From: Alphaproteobacteria bacterium
GTDB taxonomy: Bacteria; Pseudomonadota; Alphaproteobacteria; UBA828
Assembly: GCA_018668475.1 (NCBI GenBank)
Contig: JABJCZ010000274.1
Span: 1 to 12,084 of the forward strand
Length of the DNA: 12,084 nt
Reading direction: 5' to 3'
In this document: piece after piece, positions 6,561 through 12,084 of the stretch
Layout: every line of letters starts with the position of its first letter
Numbering within the stretch: the stretch's first letter is position 1
Made by a program: the position numbers and the translations under genes
The notes under the pieces: generated by a model
What the model was told of the DNA's origin: nothing
Database searches by the model: none
What the model saw: the letters and a program-made list of their open reading frames with translations, nothing else

Positions 6561-7811
6561 ATGACCAAAAATAACACACGACCCGAGAGAACCGGCCCGC
6601 TATCGCACCTGAAAGTGCTTGATATGAGCCGGGTGCTGGCCGGCCCATGGTGCGGCCAGTTGCTCGCCGATTTTGGTGCCGACGTGATCAAGGTCGAGCG
6701 ACCCGGCGCTGGCGACGATACCCGGGGCTGGGGGCCACCTTTTCTCAAGGATGATTATGGGAACGAAACCGCAGAAGCTGCGTATTACCTCGCGGCCAAC
6801 CGGGCAAAGCGCTCTCTCACCCTTGATTTGTCCGACCCACAGGATCAGGCGCTCGCCAACAAATTGGCCGGTGAAGCGGATATTCTGCTGGAGAACTACA
6901 AGGTCGGTGGGCTGAAAAAATACGGGCTCGATTACGCCAGCCTGAGCGCCGCCAACCCGAAACTCATTTATTGCTCAATTACCGGATTTGGCCAGACTGG
7001 CCCATACGCTGAACGTGCCGGCTATGATTTGATGATCCAGGGGGCCGGCGGACTAATGAGCCTCACCGGCGTGCCGGATGGCGAACCCGGTGGCGGCCCG
7101 CAGAAGGCCGGCGTTGCCGCAGCGGATCTAATGACTGGTATGTATGCGACCGTTGCGGTACTGGCCGCCCTCGGCTGGCGCGACAAGACCGGCGAAGGGC
7201 AGTATATCGACCTCGCGCTGCTTGATACCCAGGCCGCCATGCTCGCCAATCACGCGATGAATTATTTGATCAGTGGCACGCCGCCGGGCCGAGTTGGCAA
7301 TGATCACGTCAATATCGTGCCCTATGGCGTGTTTCCGACCAGCGACGGGCACATCATTCTCTGCATTGGCAACAACGGGCAGTTTGAAAAATTTCTGAGA
7401 ATTGCCGGCCAGCCTGAACTCCTGGCCGATGCACGCTTCGCTGATAACAAGGCGCGGGTCGCCAATCGAAACCTCGTCAATAAGACACTACATAAGATGA
7501 CCGTGACCCGGACCATGGACGAATGGCTTGAGGATCTGGAGCCGGCAGGCGTGCCGGCCGGGCCAATCAATTCCCTCGACCGAGTCTATTCTCATCCGCA
7601 GATACTCGCCCGGGGCATGCGAGTTCCGATCCCCCATGCCCTCGGTGGCACGGTCGACTACCCTGGGAACCCCATCAAGTTTTCAAAGACGCCCGTCGAC
7701 TATCCTGCAGCCGCCCCGCTGCTCGGCGAACATTCCGCCGAAGTGCTGCGCGACTGGCTCGGCCTTGATGACGATGCACTTGCGGCACTCGGGCGCGGCG
7801 GTGAGAAATAG
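6561..7811 (+). CDS. Class III CoA-transferase (CaiB/BaiF family)
   Basis: This 416-residue protein moves CoA between carboxylic acids through a mixed anhydride on an aspartate. The N-terminal LKVLDMSRVLAGPWCGQLLADFGADVIKVE region (17-46) is the family hallmark for CoA binding. AYYLAANRAKRSLTLDL (74-90), ITGFGQTGPYAERAGYD (140-156) and AGVAAADLMTGMYA (183-196) follow, the last placing the likely catalytic aspartate at D189. The C-terminal domain contains EDLEPAGVPAGPINSL. The full length matches succinyl-CoA-dependent dicarboxylate CoA-transferases and related enzymes; the specific acid cannot be assigned from sequence. The start is supported by an AGCAGGA stretch just upstream. gluQ follows after 21 bases, so the two may share a transcript, although no functional link is evident. 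Confidence 0.9.
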   Translation: MTKNNTRPERTGPLSHLKVLDMSRVLAGPWCGQLLADFGADVIKVERPGAGDDTRGWGPPFLKDDYGNETAEAAYYLAANRAKRSLTLDLSDPQDQALANKLAGEADILLENYKVGGLKKYGLDYASLSAANPKLIYCSITGFGQTGPYAERAGYDLMIQGAGGLMSLTGVPDGEPGGGPQKAGVAAADLMTGMYATVAVLAALGWRDKTGEGQYIDLALLDTQAAMLANHAMNYLISGTPPGRVGNDHVNIVPYGVFPTSDGHIILCIGNNGQFEKFLRIAGQPELLADARFADNKARVANRNLVNKTLHKMTVTRTMDEWLEDLEPAGVPAGPINSLDRVYSHPQILARGMRVPIPHALGGTVDYPGNPIKFSKTPVDYPAAAPLLGEHSAEVLRDWLGLDDDALAALGRGGEK

Positions 7812-7832
7812 CGAGCTGCCGCAGGGCTGTGC

Positions 7833-8765
7833 GTGAGCATGGTCACATCTGAAGTAGCGCCGGTGATTACCCGCTTTGCACCAAGCCCGAGCGGCCTGCT
7901 TCATGTTGGCCACGCCTACGCCGCGACCATCGCCAGCCGGGCCGCCCGCGACGCCGATAACGGGCGCTTTTTGCTGCGAATCGAAGACATCGACATCGGT
8001 CGCTGCCGGCCCGAGTTTGAGACCGCCATTGTTGAAGACCTGTTATGGCTCGGCTTGCAATGGGAAGAGCCGGTCCGTCGGCAGACCGATCACATGGATG
8101 ACTATGCGGCAGCCCTGGCACAGCTTAAGGACGCCGATCTGCTCTATCGGTGCTTTTGCACGCGCGCGCAGATCAAAGCCGAAATCGCCGGTGCGGACCG
8201 TGCGCCCCACGGCCCGGAAGGACCGGTTTATCCCGGCACCTGCCGACAATTAGGCCGGGTGGAGAGTGATGCAAGGAAAGCCTCAGGCGCGCCCTTTGCC
8301 TTACGCCTCGACATGGCCGCCGCAATTGGTCGCGCCGGCCCACTGACCTGGCATGACCAGACGCGCGGCACGATTACGGCGGAGCCCAACCAATTTGGGG
8401 ACGCCGTTGTTGCTCGTAAAGATGTGCCGACCAGCTACCACCTCTCGGTTACGGTCGATGACCATTTGCAAGGTGTCACGCTGGTCACGCGCGGCGTTGA
8501 TCTGTTTGAGGCGACGCACCTGCACCGGCTCCTGCAGGCGCTACTCGGATTTGGGCCACCCCGCTACGCCCATCACCCACTGCTCATGGGCCGGGACGGT
8601 AAACGCTTAGCTAAACGCGATCACCCAGCGACACTCCGCGCCATGCGAAATGCCGGCGTGAAGGCAGATGACTTGCGCGCGGCACTCGCCTCAGGAGATA
8701 GCGAGCGGCTCCACACCCTCATCGACGTGGCCGAGGGCGCTACGGACGCAAACCATCGCCCCTAA
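7833..8765 (+). CDS. gluQ: Glutamyl-Q tRNA(Asp) synthetase
   Basis: This 310-residue paralogue of glutamyl-tRNA synthetase lacks the anticodon-binding domain. It attaches glutamate to queuosine at the wobble base of tRNA-Asp in the cytoplasm. Class I motifs are present: FAPSPSGLLHVGHAY (15-29), with HVGH at 24-27, RIEDID (49-54), and KRLAKR (257-262) as the KMSKS equivalent. A zinc site like that of E. coli YadB is suggested by C107-x-C109, Y133 and C137. It starts at GTG 7833 or the ATG two codons later (7839); GCAGGG seven bases before the GTG favours the former. The last 75 bases overlap the 3' end of the convergent ACT-domain gene. Confidence 0.92.
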   Translation: MSMVTSEVAPVITRFAPSPSGLLHVGHAYAATIASRAARDADNGRFLLRIEDIDIGRCRPEFETAIVEDLLWLGLQWEEPVRRQTDHMDDYAAALAQLKDADLLYRCFCTRAQIKAEIAGADRAPHGPEGPVYPGTCRQLGRVESDARKASGAPFALRLDMAAAIGRAGPLTWHDQTRGTITAEPNQFGDAVVARKDVPTSYHLSVTVDDHLQGVTLVTRGVDLFEATHLHRLLQALLGFGPPRYAHHPLLMGRDGKRLAKRDHPATLRAMRNAGVKADDLRAALASGDSERLHTLIDVAEGATDANHRP

Positions 8766-9032
8766 CTTTCGAGTGATCACACCGGCGGTGGCGGCATCAA
8801 GCCCGCCCACCCGAATATTGATCGCAAGGTCACCAGTTGCATCGTGACCCGTTTGGCGTGCGACCTGAACCTCACTAGGCACAAGGTCGCGCAAGGCGAA
8901 ATGCTCCAGCACGCGCGGCAGCGCCGCAGGGTCGGCCTGGGCCACAACAGCAAAATGCGCGTCTTGCGCGGCACGCTGGCGGCTTACCGGTTGAGCCGGT
9001 TCGGCGTCAGGACAGGTTTTGAGGGGTGACAT
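8691..9032 (-). CDS. Stand-alone ACT-domain protein, IlvM-like
   Basis: This 113-residue protein is mostly one ACT-like domain (about 26-99) in beta-alpha-beta-beta-alpha-beta order: strand HFAVVAQ, helix DPAALPRVLEHFALRD, strand VPSEVQVARQ, strand DLAINIRVGG, helix DAATAGVITRKL and strand MVCVRSA. The pattern, including the dispersed LPRVLEHF and INI elements, resembles small regulatory subunits of acetolactate synthase such as IlvM. No catalytic subunit is nearby, so partner and ligand are unknown; an amino-acid sensor is an inference from the fold. The start ATG has GGAG about 10 bases upstream. The last 25 codons run antisense to the gluQ end, but the domain itself closes before or at that overlap. 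It is not an obvious shadow, because the domain part lies mainly outside gluQ. Confidence 0.65.
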   Translation of the reverse strand: MSPLKTCPDAEPAQPVSRQRAAQDAHFAVVAQADPAALPRVLEHFALRDLVPSEVQVARQTGHDATGDLAINIRVGGLDAATAGVITRKLGAMVCVRSALGHVDEGVEPLAIS

Positions 9033-9087
9033 GGTTGCAATACTCCACAGCTGAATTTGGTACAGGAATCACGCGCCGACCGCGGCC

Positions 9088-9108
9088 CCGGTCCCCCGAA
9101 GGAACCGG
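9088..9108. other. Hairpin in the leader region of the ACT-domain gene
   Basis: CCGGTCCC (9088-9095) and GGAACCGG (9101-9108) form an 8-bp stem. On the minus strand it is fully paired with one G-T pair and a UUCGG loop. No T-run follows on either strand, so it is not a classical terminator. It lies 56-76 bases upstream of the ACT gene's start. Attenuation is possible but not shown. Confidence 0.3.
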
Positions 9109-9242
9109 CCCGATAATTCGACGCGCGCCTGTAAGTCGCGCTGTGAGAATTGCAAACATCGTCTGTGTGTAGCGCCTGGCGCCGCAAAAATCAACAAATC
9201 CGGCCGCTGGCAACATCGGGCAATGCTATTTGGCAGGTGGCC

Positions 9243-10148
9243 CTATTTGGAATGCCCGTTGCCGCGATCCGGCCCTAAGGTAAAAGCCTGATGCTCAGTT
9301 GCAAAAAGCTGAGCATACAAGTTGGCGATCCACTGCTTGCCACCCTGCGTCACCTGAAGATAGCCCAGGCCATCCTTGATAAAGGGGTGCACGGCGCCCC
9401 AGAAAAACGCCGGATATCCCGCCGCAAGCTCGGCCGGGTTAGAGTAGCCGAGCTGCGCGTTGGCACCCGTTTCCTCGAACTCGGCGAACAGCCGATTGAT
9501 CTTGCGCAGGTAATTGGGGTCAGCCAACTGGCCGATAAGGTCCGCGGCGCGCACCAGTCCCGCCATCCCTTCCGTATCCTTGGAATCGGTTTCATCCGGC
9601 ACCGGAAAACGGGTCAGCTCTAACGCCCGACAAACCCGCTCGGTATCAAAAATACTGAGCGAACCAAACCGCTCCCGCACGAAAATTTTGCCGCGTTCCA
9701 CATGATGGGGGGTCAGAAATGCATCAGATGCGCCAGTTGGCGCTTCAATCGTATTGCCCGCTGCATCAATGACATATTCGCCAGCCCGATCGCCATTACA
9801 GACGCCGCGCACATAGCCGATGTCATGACACATCAGTGCCAGCACAAAGTGCAACCAGTCATCCGGCGTCACGCCACCATCGCGGATATGACGGCCACGC
9901 AGTATTTCCTGGCCGACGAGGGTCACAAGGAGCGTGTGTTCGGCATCGTGGTAAAGCGCATCGGAATCGGCGATCCGCTCCAACGCCATACGACCCGCCC
10001 AGGCCAGCACCTCTGGATAATCGGAATGCTGCCCGCCGAAATTATTGGTGTACGCATCGCGCAACCGTTGCGTAAACGCCTCGATGACGAGTTCCGTCGC
10101 ATTGAAAATTGTCCTGGTCCTCCCCGCAGCGGCCAGCCCACTGACCAA
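9243..10148 (-). CDS. HD-domain metal-dependent phosphohydrolase homologue
   Basis: From the TTG at 10148 the protein has 301 residues. The HD-type metal site is visible: H67 and H71 in LYHDAEHT, H108-D109 in LMCHDIGYVRG, and a later aspartate D203 in RAADLIGQLADP. Strongly conserved-looking pieces include NATELVIEAFTQRLRDAY (from 16), EVLAWAGRMALERIADSDALYH, LTPHHVERGKIFVRERFG, ELTRFPVP and FEETGANAQLGY, which match a family found in cyanobacteria and alphaproteobacteria with unknown substrate. Family similarity begins only at about residue 15, so a shorter protein starting at ATT 10109 is possible. The frame stays open to 10298, but that part overlaps the divergent promoter region. A nucleotide or phosphoester substrate is inferred from the fold. 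Confidence 0.85.
   Translation of the reverse strand: MVSGLAAAGRTRTIFNATELVIEAFTQRLRDAYTNNFGGQHSDYPEVLAWAGRMALERIADSDALYHDAEHTLLVTLVGQEILRGRHIRDGGVTPDDWLHFVLALMCHDIGYVRGVCNGDRAGEYVIDAAGNTIEAPTGASDAFLTPHHVERGKIFVRERFGSLSIFDTERVCRALELTRFPVPDETDSKDTEGMAGLVRAADLIGQLADPNYLRKINRLFAEFEETGANAQLGYSNPAELAAGYPAFFWGAVHPFIKDGLGYLQVTQGGKQWIANLYAQLFATEHQAFTLGPDRGNGHSK
10118..10125 (-). promoter_or_regulatory. Strong Shine-Dalgarno-like sequence inside the HD gene's 5' part
   Basis: Minus-strand GGGGAGGA (10125-10118) is eight bases upstream of an in-frame ATT (10109-10107), which coincides with the start of family similarity. A competing GGGGAAG (10163-10157) is eight bases before TTG 10148. One of the two fixes the true start; TTG is the more usual codon. 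Confidence 0.35.
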
Positions 10149-10297
10149 CCAAAATTCTTCCCCGCCCCAAGCATGCCCGGAACCGGAGTGCGTGACAATC
10201 AACGGATACTTGAAAATGATTCGTTTTGGGATGGCGACGGACCACGTTCTGTGTGGTATCAGGCGGTGGTAAAGCTCACCCCGGCCCATGGTCCACA

Positions 10298-10495
10298 ATG
10301 GAAGATATTCTGGAAATACTGGTGTATGTCGCGATGGCCGCTGTCGTCATCGTGCTGTTCCTGGGCCTTGGTACATTTTCCATAGGCGGTGCAAAGAACT
10401 CGAAAAGGTCCAACGTCTTCATGCGCTGGCGTGTCGGCCTGCAGCTGCTGGCCATCGTGTTGCTGGCCCTTCTTGTACTCGTAGTCAAAAAATAG
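10298..10495 (+). CDS. HIG1-domain-type twin transmembrane protein
   Basis: This 65-residue protein has two membrane helices (about 6-26 and 47-63) joined by a short basic loop. The loop N39-VFM-R43-W-R45-VGL-Q49 fits the HIG1 pattern (Q/I)x3(R/H)xRx3Q in its R, R and Q positions. Mitochondrial HIG1 proteins assist assembly or regulation of cytochrome oxidase; the role of bacterial members is less clear, so any respiratory role here is inferred. The ATG at 10298 gives the usual length; the frame extends to a TTG at 10226, but that extension is polar and unlikely. No good Shine-Dalgarno precedes the start. It heads the plus-strand run with the adenosyltransferase 37 bases downstream, an arrangement familiar in Alphaproteobacteria. 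Confidence 0.8.
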   Translation: MEDILEILVYVAMAAVVIVLFLGLGTFSIGGAKNSKRSNVFMRWRVGLQLLAIVLLALLVLVVKK

Positions 10496-10532
10496 CGCGG
10501 CATACAAAAGGCCGGCGACGGAAAGTATTCTG

Positions 10533-11090
10533 ATGGTGCGACTGACCAAAATTTATACGCGCGGCGGAGATGGTGGCGAAACGTCGCTTGGCGACGGCGA
10601 CCGCGTCGCAAAACACGACCCCCGCGTCGCGACGTACGGCACCGTAGATGAAGCCAATGCGATTGTTGGGGTCGCTCGCCTGCATTGCGCGGGCGAGGCG
10701 GACGCCATGCTGGACCGCATCCAGAACGATCTGTTTGACCTTGGGGCCGACCTCTGCCGCCCAATCAGGAAGGGCGATGAGGCCCTACGCATCGTCCAGG
10801 TTCAGGTGGACCGACTGGAAGAGGAAATTGACCGGCTGAACGAAGCCCTGGCGCCGCTCAACTCGTTTGTGTTGCCCGGCGGCACACCCGCAGCCGCTTA
10901 TCTGCACAACGCCCGCACCGTCGTACGAAGGGCCGAGCGTCTAACCACCGAGCTTGCCGCTTCAGAGACAGTTAATCCACTGGTTGTGACCTACCTGAAT
11001 CGGCTGTCAGACCATCTCTTTGTGCTGGCACGACACGTCAACAGCGACGGCGCGGACGATGTTCTGTGGCGCCCCGGGGCCAACCGTTAG
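10533..11090 (+). CDS. Cob(I)yrinic acid a,c-diamide adenosyltransferase, PduO type
   Basis: This 185-residue trimeric ATR enzyme transfers the adenosyl group of ATP to cob(I)alamin, making coenzyme B12 for enzymes such as methylmalonyl-CoA mutase. Motifs are TRGGDGGETSLGDG (9-22, ATP-binding N-terminal loop), YGTVDEANA (35-43), FVLPGG (112-117), ARTVVRRAER (127-136) with the catalytic and ATP-contacting arginines, and YLNRLSDHLFVLAR (154-167). Length and motif order are normal and complete. GGAAAG precedes the ATG. It lies between the HIG1-type gene and etfB, a frequent alphaproteobacterial order, linking B12-dependent propionyl-CoA use with electron-transfer flavoprotein. That functional link is inference. 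Confidence 0.94.
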   Translation: MVRLTKIYTRGGDGGETSLGDGDRVAKHDPRVATYGTVDEANAIVGVARLHCAGEADAMLDRIQNDLFDLGADLCRPIRKGDEALRIVQVQVDRLEEEIDRLNEALAPLNSFVLPGGTPAAAYLHNARTVVRRAERLTTELAASETVNPLVVTYLNRLSDHLFVLARHVNSDGADDVLWRPGANR

Positions 11091-11091
11091 A

Positions 11092-11125
11092 GGCCCACTG
11101 TGGCCCGTTGACTTCACAATGGGCC
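11092..11125. other. Imperfect inverted repeat after the adenosyltransferase gene
   Basis: GGCCCACTGTG (11092-11102) and CACAATGGGCC (11115-11125) pair over 11 positions with one mismatch around a 12-base loop, beginning one base after the stop codon. No T-run follows, so it could be a weak or Rho-assisted terminator, or an mRNA-stabilising structure, separating the upstream genes from etfBA. Confidence 0.35.
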
Positions 11126-11276
11126 ATGCATATGGTGCAGGTGCGAAAAGAGATTGTCCGGACATATTGCGACTGCGAAGTGGCGCCTGAATTTGTGCCG
11201 AACGATTTTCGTTTGAGGCTTTTCCAGTATCACTAACTATCTGTTCTGACTTATAAACTCGAGGAGCAGCGCAGCG

Positions 11277-12026
11277 ATGAAACTGCTGGTCGCGGTCAAA
11301 CGGACGATCGACTACAACGTCAAGATCCGTGTGAAATCCGACAATTCGGGCGTGGAAATGGCCAATGTCAAAATGGCCATGAACCCGTTTTGTGAAATCG
11401 CCGTCGAAGAAGCCATTCGTATCAAAGAGGCTGGTAGCGCTGACGAAATTGTCGTCGTTTCAGCCGGCCCTGCGCAAACCTCTGAAACATTGCGGACCGC
11501 CCTCGCCATGGGTGCAGACCGGGCCGTGCATGTGGAGACGGACGCGGACCTGCAACCATTGGCGGTTGCCAAAATCCTCAAAGCCATTGCCGACGAAGAA
11601 CAACCTGGCCTGATTATCCTCGGTAAACAGGCGATCGATGACGACAGCAACCAGACAGGCCAGATGGTGTCGGCCTTGCTCGACTGGCCGCAGGCGACCT
11701 TCGCCTCAAAAATTACGCTAGGTGACGGTGAAGCTGAGGTTATGCGTGAAGTAGACGGTGGACTGGAAACAATCGCCGTCAAATTGCCCGCCGTCGTGAC
11801 CACCGATCTGCGGCTCAACGAGCCCCGCTATGCCTCGCTGCCCAACATCATGAAAGCCAAGAAAAAGCCGATCGACGTGAAAACGCCCGACGATCTTGGT
11901 GTCGATGTCGCACCCCGGCTGACCGTGCTCAAGGTTGAGGAGCCGGCAAAACGCGAAGCCGGTGTGATGGTCGAAACAGTCGCTGAGCTGGTGGAAAAAT
12001 TACATAACGAAGCGAAGGTGATCTGA
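11277..12026 (+). CDS. etfB: Electron transfer flavoprotein beta subunit
   Basis: This 249-residue subunit of the soluble ETF binds AMP and docks acyl-CoA and other dehydrogenases, passing their electrons via the alpha-subunit FAD to ETF-ubiquinone oxidoreductase. [20 protein letters not shown] opens the protein. [12 protein letters not shown] (75-86) and [15 protein letters not shown] (115-129) line the nucleotide-binding fold. [22 protein letters not shown] (155-176) is the ETF-beta signature, and [22 protein letters not shown] (178-199) is the recognition loop, with L188 in the position of human L195. GAGGAG is ten bases upstream of the ATG. Its TGA shares one base with the etfA ATG, so the subunits are made together. 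The 186-base upstream gap probably holds its promoter; I see only weak matches, TTGAGG at 11213 and TAACTA at 11234. Confidence 0.97.
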   Translation: MKLLVAVKRTIDYNVKIRVKSDNSGVEMANVKMAMNPFCEIAVEEAIRIKEAGSADEIVVVSAGPAQTSETLRTALAMGADRAVHVETDADLQPLAVAKILKAIADEEQPGLIILGKQAIDDDSNQTGQMVSALLDWPQATFASKITLGDGEAEVMREVDGGLETIAVKLPAVVTTDLRLNEPRYASLPNIMKAKKKPIDVKTPDDLGVDVAPRLTVLKVEEPAKREAGVMVETVAELVEKLHNEAKVI

Positions 12027-12084
12027 TGAGCACCCTCATCCTTGCGGAACACGATAATGCCGAGCTGAAGCAGGCAAGCCTCCA
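12026..12084 (+). CDS. etfA: Electron transfer flavoprotein alpha subunit, 3' end outside window
   Basis: Only the first 19 codons are present. They begin [19 protein letters not shown], which matches the N terminus of ETF alpha, the FAD-binding partner of EtfB. The ATG overlaps the etfB stop by one base (TGATG), the standard etfBA arrangement. Confidence 0.9.
   Translation, partial: MSTLILAEHDNAELKQASL

Noticed and set aside
5749..6564. A 271-codon plus-strand open frame opposite the HNH gene
   Set aside because: It is antisense to a clear HNH protein, runs into the divergent intergenic region and shows no domain-like pattern; high GC keeps such frames open.
9007..9216. A 69-codon minus-strand frame between the ACT and HD genes
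   Set aside because: It overlaps the ACT gene start in another frame, has no good ribosome binding site and no recognisable domain.
9702..10385. A 227-codon plus-strand frame opposite the HD gene
   Set aside because: It is the complement of the conserved HD coding region and overlaps the HIG1-type gene in another frame.

Overview
The window reads as an ordinary chromosomal segment of a moderately GC-rich alphaproteobacterium. Four things point there: a DUF2336 protein, a family almost restricted to Alphaproteobacteria; a mitochondrial-type COQ7 ubiquinone hydroxylase; a small HIG1-type membrane protein, PduO-type cobalamin adenosyltransferase, etfB and etfA in the order typical of that class; and GluQ, DsbB and an alphaproteobacterial-type HNH protein. 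The genus cannot be told. No transposase, integrase, phage gene, CRISPR array or long repeat was seen, and no stretch longer than about 220 bases lacks a gene.

Left part (1-3802). The 3' end of a DUF2336 gene (+) converges on a two-gene minus-strand unit: a fumarylacetoacetate hydrolase-family enzyme followed by a hydroxyacid-oxoacid transhydrogenase (iron-containing alcohol dehydrogenase family). Divergent from it is a four-helix DUF4149 membrane protein. A tRNA-Leu(CAA) with its own likely promoter lies on the minus strand just after that.

Middle (4073-8765). A YqaA/DedA-like membrane protein, dsbB and coq7 form a tightly packed plus-strand operon with two ATGA stop/start overlaps. DsbB uses ubiquinone and COQ7 makes it. 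An HNH nuclease-like gene converges on coq7. Its 221-base upstream region, shared with a divergent class III CoA-transferase, holds two exact 10-bp direct repeats. The CoA-transferase is followed closely by gluQ, the tRNA-Asp queuosine modifier.

Right part (8691-12084). On the minus strand are a stand-alone IlvM-like ACT-domain protein, whose 3' end overlaps gluQ, and an HD-domain phosphohydrolase homologue whose start codon is not ATG. Divergent from these runs HIG1-type protein, cobalamin adenosyltransferase, then etfB and the beginning of etfA, the electron carrier of beta-oxidation and amino-acid dehydrogenases. The intergenic spaces are: 3201-3370 (divergent FAH/DUF4149), 6340-6560, 9033-9242 (with a hairpin), 10149-10297 (divergent HD/HIG1) and 11091-11276 (with a hairpin, ahead of etfB).

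I see no convincing new multi-gene system. The points most worth checking are the repeat pair upstream of the HNH gene, the solitary ACT protein, the start of the HD gene and the conserved gene pairings.
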